DNA of 64,000 nucleotides from assembly GCA_001816655.1 (NCBI GenBank), contig MHCP01000030.1:1-64000 (forward strand). The letters run 5' to 3'. Both the position numbers and the translations under genes were made by a program. The notes beneath the pieces were generated by a model. That model did no database searches. It saw nothing but the letters and a program-made list of their open reading frames with translations, and was not told the DNA's origin. This DNA is from Candidatus Woykebacteria bacterium RBG_13_40_15 (GTDB lineage Bacteria; Patescibacteria; Microgenomatia; Woykebacterales; RBG-16-39-9b). Below are positions 18,587-25,441 of this stretch, one piece after another (position 1 is the first letter of the stretch; each line of letters begins with the position of its first letter).

Positions 18587-20389
18587 TTACTTAACAGTAA
18601 CGGATTTTGCTAGGTTTCTCGGTTTGTCTGGATCGGCTTTTCTCTCTAGGGCTAAAAAGTACGCTAAAAGTTGGGCGACAACTATCTGCGAGATACAAGA
18701 AGCACTTCCTGCATCTTTTACTGGCAACCAATAATCGAATACCTGATTTTTCTTTGGTGATACTCCAATAATAAAACCGCCTCTACTTTTAATCTCAGTA
18801 GCCCCGGAGATTATCGAATCATATGTTTCATCGAACGGTGCAAACACAATTACAGGAGTACCCTTTTCAATCAAGGCAATAGCCCCATGTTTCAATTCTC
18901 CACCAGCAAATCCTTCCGCATGAATGTAACTTACTTCCTTTATTTTTAATGCTGCTTCAAGAGCTGTGGGGTAATTCAAACCTCGACCTATTGTGTAAAT
19001 ATGGTCGTGGGAAGAAATTTTCTTAGCTAATTTTTTTACATTTTCGACATATTTTTTCCTTAAGATTTCTTCGATTGATTCACTTGCCTTTGCAACTTGC
19101 TTCATACCGCTTACCACATCATCTGCTAAAGCCGACGCTAATATGGCAAGTATTGCTAACTTCGAGACGTAGCTTTTTGTCGCACATACGGATTTTTCTG
19201 GTCCTGCCCCTAAAAGGATTTTATAATCAGAATTCCGATACAAAGTTGAACCAAGATTGTTCACTAAACTAGCAATTTTAGCTCCTCTTTTCTTTGCCTC
19301 CATTACAGAATCAATAATATCTATCGTTTCGCCTGATTGAGATAGGGCAATAACCAAACTTCTTGGAGTCAAAAAATTAGTTAGGTAAATAAATTCGCTC
19401 CCAAAGGAAAAATTAACATGTCGCGAAGCTATTTTTGAAAATAAGTAACTGCCGGCTAATGCTGCGTGAGCCGCAGTACCACAACCAATTATGTAAGTCC
19501 CGTAAGAACTCTTAACAACCCCTGAAAGAGCCAAAATCGCGTCTTTATAATTTCTGACAATATGGGAAAGAACTTTCGGTTGCTCATAAATTTCCTTAAG
19601 CATGTAGTGTGCATATTTACCAAGACTGGAGGAGCCTATTGACCATTCCAAATGGGTTGGCTCTCTGTTAATTACTTGCCCCGAATTCAAATCGTATAAT
19701 TTTATACCCTCACTGTTAATCAATGCGCCCTGGTTGTCTTCAAGAAAAATCACTTCTTTCGTGTACGGTAGGATTGCTACTGCATCTGAAGAAACCAAAT
19801 ATTCCTCTTTCCCTAAGCCCAGGCAAAGAGGAGAACCGGTTTTGGCAAGCACAATTTCGTTATTCGGTGAAAGTAATGCTACTGCGTTTAAACCAGTTAA
19901 TTTTTTAAAAGAGTGCCTAAAGGCTTCAAATAACAGAGGACCACTATCCTTAGAGTTTGAATTCGTTTTTTTAATTTCATCCTCAACCAAATGATTAACC
20001 ACTTCTGTATCGGTCTCTGATTTAAAGCGATGCCCCTTTTTTAGTAACGCTTTTTTTAATTCAGTGTAATTTTCAATTATGCCATTATGAACCAACGCAT
20101 ATTTATCATTACAATCAGTGTGAGGATGGGCGTTTTCATCTGTAACACCACCGTGAGTTGCCCACCTAGTATGCCCCAGGGCTGCTACGAATGAATTTCG
20201 AACGGGAGTTGAATTTATAGTTTTTACATTGGATATTTTGCCAACTGCTTTTTTTACAACTATTTTATCGTTCTCAAGCCAAGCAAAGCCCCAACTGTCA
20301 TACCCCCGATACTCCAAAGTCTTGAGCCCCTCCAAAACTGCCTTAGGGGCACTTGTTTTCTTTCCGACATAGCCAAAAATGCCGCACAT
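18587..20389 (-). CDS. glmS: Glutamine-fructose-6-phosphate aminotransferase (isomerising)
   Basis: A 600-residue protein, the full length for GlmS. MCGIFGYVG places the nucleophilic Cys2 of the glutaminase domain at the N-terminus, with GHTRWATHG and NEIVLAKTGSPLCLGLG in the same domain. Two SIS domains follow: IIGCGTAAHAALAG with ALSQSGETIDII, then TIGRGLNYPTALEAALKIKE and AEGFAGGELKHG. The end, DPDKPRNLAKSVTVK, is the conserved tail. It makes glucosamine-6-phosphate from fructose-6-phosphate and glutamine, the first step to UDP-GlcNAc for peptidoglycan and for WecB. It follows yvcK by 3 nt and shares its promoter. No glmS ribozyme is visible. Confidence 0.97.
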   Translation of the reverse strand: MCGIFGYVGKKTSAPKAVLEGLKTLEYRGYDSWGFAWLENDKIVVKKAVGKISNVKTINSTPVRNSFVAALGHTRWATHGGVTDENAHPHTDCNDKYALVHNGIIENYTELKKALLKKGHRFKSETDTEVVNHLVEDEIKKTNSNSKDSGPLLFEAFRHSFKKLTGLNAVALLSPNNEIVLAKTGSPLCLGLGKEEYLVSSDAVAILPYTKEVIFLEDNQGALINSEGIKLYDLNSGQVINREPTHLEWSIGSSSLGKYAHYMLKEIYEQPKVLSHIVRNYKDAILALSGVVKSSYGTYIIGCGTAAHAALAGSYLFSKIASRHVNFSFGSEFIYLTNFLTPRSLVIALSQSGETIDIIDSVMEAKKRGAKIASLVNNLGSTLYRNSDYKILLGAGPEKSVCATKSYVSKLAILAILASALADDVVSGMKQVAKASESIEEILRKKYVENVKKLAKKISSHDHIYTIGRGLNYPTALEAALKIKEVSYIHAEGFAGGELKHGAIALIEKGTPVIVFAPFDETYDSIISGATEIKSRGGFIIGVSPKKNQVFDYWLPVKDAGSASCISQIVVAQLLAYFLALERKADPDKPRNLAKSVTVK

Positions 20390-20392
20390 AAA

Positions 20393-21403
20393 TTATTTTC
20401 TGGAAGCTATATTAATAATTAACCTTGCAAGTTTTCCTTCATCGTGCCGAATTAACGTACCTTGAATTACCAAATCTTTTACTAAGATATTTTTTGCCAT
20501 TTTTTCACATTCAGCCAAGTCCGACTCAACTGGGAAAGCAAGCTCTTTAGAGTATCTTTTTAATATTTTTTCTGGAAAACTACTCTTATTCAGAATTGCG
20601 TAATCAATGCTTCCGTCTTCCAAGTAATTATGGATCTCCCGGATAAAATCACTAGCCTTAAAATTGTCTGATTCTCCATGCTTGGTCATTAAATTGCAGG
20701 CGTATACTTTTTTTGCTTTTGAGAAATTGATCGCCTCAGCAATACCATCTACCAAGAGATTTGGAATAATGCTTGTATACAGATCTCCTGGTCCTAAAAC
20801 TACAATATCTGCCTTTGCAATCTCTTCAATTGCAGGAGCATAAGCGTAGGCTTTAGGATCAAGATAAACATAGTCTATTGGAATATTAACTTTCTCTTTT
20901 CTCACATCTATGTTCGTCTCCCCAACAATTTCACTACCGTCTTCAAGTCTTGCAACTAAATTGGAACTTGTTAGCGTTACAGGCATCACTTTTCCTTTAA
21001 TACCAAGAATCCGCCCTGCTTGAGCAATCGCTTTGTCAGCACCACCAGTTACCTCGGTAAGAGCAGTTAAAAATAGGTTTCCAAAAGAATGCCCCTCTAA
21101 TCCTTCGCCTTTAGCAAAACGGTAATTGAAGAGCTGACGCAAAATTAATAAGGATCGATCATCGTTTGTCAAAGCAACCAGAGCCTGCCGACTATCTCCA
21201 GGTGGCAAGTGCCCAAATTCGTCCCGCAATCTACCCGAGGAACCCCCCGAATCCATCATTGTCACAATTGCAGTTATATTGTCAGTGTATTTCTTTAAAC
21301 CACGTAAAAGGCCGTGAATTCCCGTACCACCACCAATTACTACAATATGAGGATCAGAATTTTTATTTGAAGAAGAGGGTGTATTTTTTCGTTTTTGTGC
21401 CAT
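20393..21403 (-). CDS. yvcK: YvcK/CofD-like gluconeogenesis factor family protein
   Basis: A 336-residue protein. IVVIGGGTGIHGLLRGLKKY at the N-terminus is the nucleotide-binding start of the YvcK family; TMMDSGGSSGRLRDEFGHLP and PPGDSRQALVAL follow, and VLGPGDLYTSIIPNLLVDG is the family's third hallmark. YvcK proteins bind UDP-sugars and in firmicutes link carbon metabolism to wall synthesis, including through GlmS regulation. The direct operon with glmS here (3-nt gap) fits that link. An N-terminal Lys/Ser-rich tail of ~17 residues is disordered. The catalytic activity of CofD is not expected. Confidence 0.93.
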   Translation of the reverse strand: MAQKRKNTPSSSNKNSDPHIVVIGGGTGIHGLLRGLKKYTDNITAIVTMMDSGGSSGRLRDEFGHLPPGDSRQALVALTNDDRSLLILRQLFNYRFAKGEGLEGHSFGNLFLTALTEVTGGADKAIAQAGRILGIKGKVMPVTLTSSNLVARLEDGSEIVGETNIDVRKEKVNIPIDYVYLDPKAYAYAPAIEEIAKADIVVLGPGDLYTSIIPNLLVDGIAEAINFSKAKKVYACNLMTKHGESDNFKASDFIREIHNYLEDGSIDYAILNKSSFPEKILKRYSKELAFPVESDLAECEKMAKNILVKDLVIQGTLIRHDEGKLARLIINIASRK

Positions 21404-21429
21404 GAGTTAGGTTCTGGACAAGCAATCTG

Positions 21430-21458
21430 ATTCTAGCAAACAAGCTTCAAATTATCAA
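21430..21458 (-). promoter_or_regulatory. Promoter of yvcK-glmS
   Basis: On the minus strand TTGATA (21453-21458), 17-nt spacer, TAGAAT (21430-21435). The yvcK start lies about 26 nt further on, leaving a short leader. Confidence 0.5.
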
Positions 21459-21479
21459 GCAAAGCAGTCAAGCGGGCTG

Positions 21480-22394
21480 TCAAAAAGTTTTAAAAAATTT
21501 GATTGTTTTTTCTAGCCCTTGATCTAAAGTTGTCTTTGACTGCCAAGAGATCGCATTTTTTATCTTTTCTGCTGCTGTATAAAGTGATGGCGCATCACCT
21601 ACTCGTTCACCTAAATTTTTGATAGGAACACTGTAACCTACTATTTCAAAGATTTTTTTAACAACGTCAATTACCTTCGTTCCGAATCCTGTACCAACAT
21701 TGAATATATTTAAACCTCCCAAGGAAAGTACGGCTGTGTGGGCAGACGCTAAATCCTCCACGTATATGAAGTCGCGAATCTGTTCCCCGTTCCAATAAAG
21801 TGGGATCGGTTTTCTATTCAGCGTCGACAAAATGAAATTTGGTATTGCATGAGTTTCAGGGCTGTGAAGTTCATTTGGACCATAAGGATTAAAATAGCGC
21901 AAGATTACTGCGTTTAAACCAGAATTTTCATGCTCTTTTTCGATTAATTTCTCCATTTCAATTTTTGTTTGCCCATAAGGGTTAGCTGCCTTTTTAATTA
22001 CGGACTCCTCTGTAATCGGAAGTTTGTCCGGTTCGCCATAAACACAAGCTGAGGAGGAAAAAATTAACTTTTTAACCCCTGCTTCCCTCATGGCCTCCAG
22101 CAAAATCTTGCTTCCAACTACATTGTTTTCCCAATAAAGATCTGGTTTTTCAACGCTTTCGGGAACAATAATTAAAGCAGCCATATGAATTATGGCATCA
22201 ATGTTTTTAAGAGCTTCGGTAAGCTTTTCTTTTTCTGAGAGATCGCCCAACACAAATTCTGCTCTCTCGTCGACTAACTTTTTAAATCCGCGGCTAAGAT
22301 TATCGTAAACAACTACCCCATGGCTTTGGTCTAGGAGTTGCTTGGTCACATGCGATCCAATGAAACCAGCGCCGCCAGTCACTAAAATTTTCAT
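21480..22394 (-). CDS. galE: UDP-glucose 4-epimerase family (extended SDR)
   Basis: A 304-residue extended short-chain dehydrogenase. MKILVTGGAGFIGSHV is the NAD-binding glycine motif; IIHMAALIIVPESVEKP, SSSACVYGEP and YGQTKIEMEKL carry the catalytic Ser and the Tyr-x3-Lys pair. RYFNPYGPNELHSPETH and RDFIYVEDLASAH form the sugar-nucleotide site. The family interconverts UDP-Glc/UDP-Gal or the N-acetyl forms. It lies alone between yvcK and the GT2 gene, with short gaps, and supplies UDP-sugars for the polysaccharide operon. Whether it acts on UDP-Glc or UDP-GlcNAc cannot be told. Confidence 0.9.
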   Translation of the reverse strand: MKILVTGGAGFIGSHVTKQLLDQSHGVVVYDNLSRGFKKLVDERAEFVLGDLSEKEKLTEALKNIDAIIHMAALIIVPESVEKPDLYWENNVVGSKILLEAMREAGVKKLIFSSSACVYGEPDKLPITEESVIKKAANPYGQTKIEMEKLIEKEHENSGLNAVILRYFNPYGPNELHSPETHAIPNFILSTLNRKPIPLYWNGEQIRDFIYVEDLASAHTAVLSLGGLNIFNVGTGFGTKVIDVVKKIFEIVGYSVPIKNLGERVGDAPSLYTAAEKIKNAISWQSKTTLDQGLEKTIKFFKTF

Positions 22395-22425
22395 AATTTA
22401 TAACCCCAAAGAAATTTTTGTTTTT

Positions 22426-22451
22426 ACTATATTAATAGATAGTAATATAGT
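22426..22451. promoter_or_regulatory. Perfect inverted repeat upstream of galE
   Basis: ACTATATTA (22426-22434) and TAATATAGT (22443-22451) form perfect 9-bp arms around an 8-nt spacer in the 65-nt gap between galE and the GT2 gene. It could be an operator for galE or a weak hairpin; no regulator is known. Confidence 0.4.
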
Positions 22452-22459
22452 GGCTAAAG

Positions 22460-23242
22460 TTAGGTTTTTGCTTTATTTAAATAGGTTTCCGGTTTAGAAT
22501 ACCGCCTTTTTATGGATAAACCCTGCCTAAATCTAAGTTTAACACTGTTCCACATAAACTCAATTATATCTAAAAGCCCAATTTTCGTATGACCCCATTT
22601 TCTCTCGCAGAAATGAATCGGCACTTCTTTTATGTTTGCCCCCTTCATATAAGCTTCATAAAGAAGATTCATCTGGAAAGAATATCCTTTTACTTTCAAT
22701 TTTCTTAAGCTAATTTTTTCCAAAATTCTCCTCCTTATAACCCGAAAGCCGCTTGTGCAGTCAAGAACATTGTCAATGCCTGCGATATATCTAGCAAAGC
22801 GGTTCCCCCAACGGCTATTCGCCCGACGTAAAAAATTCCAGTTTTTTGGCACTTTGCCGCCTCTAACGTAGCGACTTCCGATAACAAAGTCAGCTCCTCT
22901 GTCAATTTCTTTTATAAGAATGGGTAATTCACTCGGCTGGTGAGAAAAATCAGCATCCATTTCTACAACTGCGTCTGCTTTCAGCTCACCTAACGCATAA
23001 TCAAATCCCCTAATATAAGCCGCCCCAAGTCCTTGTTTTTTACCAACCAACAAATGGATATTCTTATACTTTTTCGATAAATCGCGGACTACATCCCCTG
23101 TTCCATCTGGGCTTTTATCATCGACAACAAGAATTTGAAATCTGTGAGGTTTGATAAGCGCAAATTGATCAAGCAATTCTGGAATGAGTCGGGCGATATT
23201 TTCTCGTTCGCGATAGGTCGGAAGAACTATAACAATCTCCAT
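22460..23242 (-). CDS. Polyprenol monophosphomannose synthase-like GT2
   Basis: A 260-residue GT2 enzyme of the dolichol-phosphate mannosyltransferase type: VLPTYRERENIARLIPELL, LVVDDKSPDGTGDVV, VVEMDADFSHQPSELP (the D-x-D metal site) and SGFRVIRR are all hallmarks. YSFQMNLLYEA and ERKWGHTKI complete the acceptor region. It lacks the C-terminal transmembrane domain of some homologues, as in mycobacterial Ppm1 catalytic domains. It probably makes polyprenyl-phosphate-mannose or -glucose for outer-face glycosyltransferases. It is transcribed toward galE with a 65-nt gap. Confidence 0.92.
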   Translation of the reverse strand: MEIVIVLPTYRERENIARLIPELLDQFALIKPHRFQILVVDDKSPDGTGDVVRDLSKKYKNIHLLVGKKQGLGAAYIRGFDYALGELKADAVVEMDADFSHQPSELPILIKEIDRGADFVIGSRYVRGGKVPKNWNFLRRANSRWGNRFARYIAGIDNVLDCTSGFRVIRRRILEKISLRKLKVKGYSFQMNLLYEAYMKGANIKEVPIHFCERKWGHTKIGLLDIIEFMWNSVKLRFRQGLSIKRRYSKPETYLNKAKT

Positions 23243-23394
23243 AATTTCAAAATTTCATTACCTTCATAGAACACAGTTCACAGAACGCGAAGCGGTCTAT
23301 TTTTCAGTATTCTCGATTGTTGCGACCACTTTGTGGACTATACAATTTGCACAAGGGGATAATAAACTTATAGGGCTTTTTTGTCAAAATAGTG

Positions 23395-24624
23395 TTATTT
23401 TGCGACTTCGTAAAAAGTATTATTTTGGAGATTTATCACAACAAAGGTGTTTTCTACAGCAGTGTAACATTCAACTCCAACCTCGCAACTACAATTTTGA
23501 TCTTGATCGTCTGCAGCGCATTTCCTTGTTTTTCCACCAACCAAGTAATTATTTCCCACCCAAACACCTCCTAGAACAGAGGTTTTAACCAGTTTTTCTT
23601 CTTTCGTCTCGATATTGTAAGTGTAAACATTTCTATCCCCATCAAGACCGCTCATCATTTGGAAATTATTGCCAATATTGTAAGAAATCTTTTTTCTGTC
23701 AGAAGATACATCTACAATAGTCCAATCCTTATTACTATTTAGTTTGGTTGATTTATCTTTTGACAGATCGTATGTAAACACTCCCTCATCCCAATTACTA
23801 TAAAGAATGGTGTTATTGTTTGTCCAAAATGGTGCGGTTAGTTTTCCAGTGATCTCTCCTAATTTTTCTCCATTAATATTCCAAATAATAATTTTTACTG
23901 ATTCAAGATTCATCGTATTGATAAGGAAAAATTTTGATGATTCCGGAGAAAATTCCAACTTGAAACAATCACGACTGCTACCACCCCGACCGCCTACTAC
24001 CCCAAGATCAAAAGTTAGTTTCTTATCCGACCCAGATGATTTTAAGTCCACTATTGTAACCTCACCACTATCATATTTGGAATAAATTAATATGTTTAAG
24101 TTTGGATCAACTTCATAAAATGTGTTAACAGGAATTTTCTTAAGTTGGCTTTTTTCAAACTGATTTTGCTCTAGATCCACTAGCCAAATTTCACAACTTG
24201 AGTCACCACATATTTCGTAACTGAAAGTATCCGAATCTATAAACTCCCCAACCGAATAATAATGGCTTTGACTTCCATCCGAAGTTACCTGAATTTTTCC
24301 CTTTGTAACAACATCCAAAACCCATATGTTCCCATCGCTACCTGTATAGGCATATTTTGTTTTCTCTTTTTTGGTTTCTGGTTTTGAAGAGGAGGTTGCA
24401 GATGACTTTGATGTAGTGCCCTTTGACTCCTTCGAAAAAGGTTTTGCTAACCAGACCCACAAACCTACCCCGACCAAAAGCAGAATTAAAATCACAACTA
24501 GTGAAATCCAAAGCCACTTTTTTGATCTCTTAGGCTTTTTATTCAAGGAAACATCTATGACTTGTGGTGAATCGGTTTTTTGATCTGAAACCGGTTGCTC
24601 TTCTCCAGGTTGTTGCAAAGGCAT
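23395..24624 (-). CDS. Membrane-anchored protein with predicted beta-propeller exodomain
   Basis: A 409-residue protein not recognised by name. Residues 1-35 are charged and Pro/Gln-rich; WLWISLVVILILLLVGVGLW (about 42-61) is a single transmembrane helix after a basic patch (KKPKRSKK), so the bulk is outside. A Ser/Thr/Lys linker leads to a domain with repeated TYDL/VDL blades (YAYTGSDGNIWVLDV, TVDVSSDRKKISYN, VYTYNIETKEEKLV), reminiscent of TolB/WD40-like propellers. The last 50 residues include a Cys cluster (CAADDQDQNCSCEVGVEC), likely disulfide-bonded. The ATG is 7 nt after a -10 box, so the mRNA is probably leaderless. Confidence 0.75.
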   Translation of the reverse strand: MPLQQPGEEQPVSDQKTDSPQVIDVSLNKKPKRSKKWLWISLVVILILLLVGVGLWVWLAKPFSKESKGTTSKSSATSSSKPETKKEKTKYAYTGSDGNIWVLDVVTKGKIQVTSDGSQSHYYSVGEFIDSDTFSYEICGDSSCEIWLVDLEQNQFEKSQLKKIPVNTFYEVDPNLNILIYSKYDSGEVTIVDLKSSGSDKKLTFDLGVVGGRGGSSRDCFKLEFSPESSKFFLINTMNLESVKIIIWNINGEKLGEITGKLTAPFWTNNNTILYSNWDEGVFTYDLSKDKSTKLNSNKDWTIVDVSSDRKKISYNIGNNFQMMSGLDGDRNVYTYNIETKEEKLVKTSVLGGVWVGNNYLVGGKTRKCAADDQDQNCSCEVGVECYTAVENTFVVINLQNNTFYEVAK

Positions 24625-24631
24625 TAGTTTA

Positions 24632-24661
24632 ATTGTATCTGTAATAAGTTTGATTTGTCAA
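24632..24661 (-). promoter_or_regulatory. Leaderless promoter of the propeller protein
   Basis: Minus strand TTGACA (24656-24661), 18-nt spacer, TACAAT (24632-24637). The ATG at 24624 is 7 nt after the -10 box, where transcription normally begins. Confidence 0.7.
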
Positions 24662-24728
24662 AAAGGAAATAGAATTTACAAAATAAGATCGCCCCGTATT
24701 GCGAAATCTTTGATTTCTTGATACTTTC

Positions 24729-24804
24729 GCGTCTTTATTTGTCGCTTTGCTCCAAAATAAGATCGCTTGTGCGTCTTTATTTGTCGCTTTGCTCCAAAAT
24801 AAGA
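24729..24804. repeat. Two 34-bp direct repeats, period 42
   Basis: The 34-nt unit at 24729-24762 (beginning GCGTCTTTATTTGTCG and ending CCAAAATAAGA) recurs exactly at 24771-24804. A shorter relative (AAAATAAGATCGC) sits near 24680. The block lies between the small-RNA terminator and the propeller-protein promoter. It is too short and has too few units for a CRISPR. Confidence 0.8.
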
Positions 24805-24850
24805 AACCCCGTACTTCGAAAACTCTTGGCACGGGGTTTGGGTAACACCC
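24796..24850 (-). ncRNA. Candidate small RNA ending in an intrinsic terminator
   Basis: A minus-strand transcript starting near 24850 would hold a GGGT-GTT-ACCC hairpin, then a terminator with arms AAACCCCGT and ACGGGGTTT (24831-24839 and 24804-24812), followed by CTTATTTT. The upstream promoter is clear. It ends 130 nt before the propeller-protein promoter, so it is either an independent RNA or an attenuated leader. No coding potential of note. Confidence 0.45.
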
Positions 24851-24856
24851 GCAGCA

Positions 24857-24884
24857 ATCTTATCAATAATTTTTTTGTTGTCAA
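24857..24884 (-). promoter_or_regulatory. Promoter of the candidate small RNA
   Basis: Minus strand TTGACA (24879-24884), 16-nt spacer, TAAGAT (24857-24862). There is no protein start within a plausible distance; the first structured element downstream is the terminator hairpin at 24804-24839. Confidence 0.55.
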
Positions 24885-24901
24885 GACCCCTAATTGGTGA
24901 A

Positions 24902-24921
24902 TAGTCAATGGTAACTAGTGC
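24902..24921 (+). repeat. Left inverted repeat of the four-helix-bundle cassette
   Basis: TAGTCAATGGTAACTAGTGC matches the reverse complement of 25416-25435 at 18 of 20 positions, and similarity continues for several bases inward (TTAGTAAC against ATAGTCAC). The two arms enclose only the four-helix-bundle gene. Confidence 0.6.
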
Positions 24922-24995
24922 TTAGTAACAAGGTGGATTACGGCTAGCGTATTTGAACGGAAGATGGTAGAATTAGTTGTCCTTGCGAAGCTAAA

Positions 24996-25367
24996 ATGGA
25001 GAAAATAAAAGATTTTACTGATTTAAGAATATGGCAGCAAGCACATAAACTAATGCTAGAGATTTATAAGTTAGGTGCAAAATTGCCAAGAGAAGAAAAA
25101 TTTAACCTTATAGACCAGCTAAAACGCGCTTCCTTGTCAGTACCAACAAATATAGCCGAAGCTTTTGGTAGGTTTCATTTCACAGACTCCAATCATTTTC
25201 TACTAAATGCTAGGGGATCGGCGTACGAGGTTAGGAGTTTATTAATGGCTGTACGAGATATACAAGGAAAGAATATTATTAATTTTGATAGTTTAGATCA
25301 TGATTACCAGGAACTAATTAAAGGAATAAACGCGTTAATTAAATCGCGAAAAGGAAGTAATGGTTAA
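24996..25367 (+). CDS. Four-helix-bundle protein (23S rRNA intervening-sequence protein family)
   Basis: A 123-residue protein starting MEKIKDFTDLRIWQQAHKL, followed by YKLGAKLPREEKFNLIDQL, KRASLSVPTNIAEAFGR, and NARGSAYEVRSLL; this is the S23/IVP family, which forms pentameric four-helix bundles and is related to accessory proteins of diversity-generating retroelements. No retroelement is nearby. In many bacteria such genes lie inside 23S rRNA intervening sequences; here the gene lies in the intergenic space before secA, flanked by inverted repeats at 24902-24921 and 25416-25435. Its function is unknown; nucleic-acid binding is the usual suggestion. Confidence 0.88.
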   Translation: MEKIKDFTDLRIWQQAHKLMLEIYKLGAKLPREEKFNLIDQLKRASLSVPTNIAEAFGRFHFTDSNHFLLNARGSAYEVRSLLMAVRDIQGKNIINFDSLDHDYQELIKGINALIKSRKGSNG

Positions 25368-25415
25368 GTGGCTTGCCATTAGTAACTACTGGGATTTTGT
25401 TTACTAGTGACTATT

Positions 25416-25435
25416 GCACTAATGACCATTGACTA
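25416..25435 (-). repeat. Right inverted repeat of the four-helix-bundle cassette
   Basis: The plus strand reads GCACTAATGACCATTGACTA, the reverse complement of the left arm with two mismatches. It ends 6 nt before the secA start codon, so the cassette has replaced or become the secA 5' region. Confidence 0.6.
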
Positions 25436-25441
25436 ATAAAA

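Noticed and set aside
24729..24804. CRISPR array
   Set aside because: Only two exact units with an 8-nt gap and no cas genes.
24629..24832. Minus-strand frame with repeated ILFWSKATNKDA as a small protein
   Set aside because: It is only the translation of the 34-bp repeats and the small-RNA terminator, with a promoter inside it.
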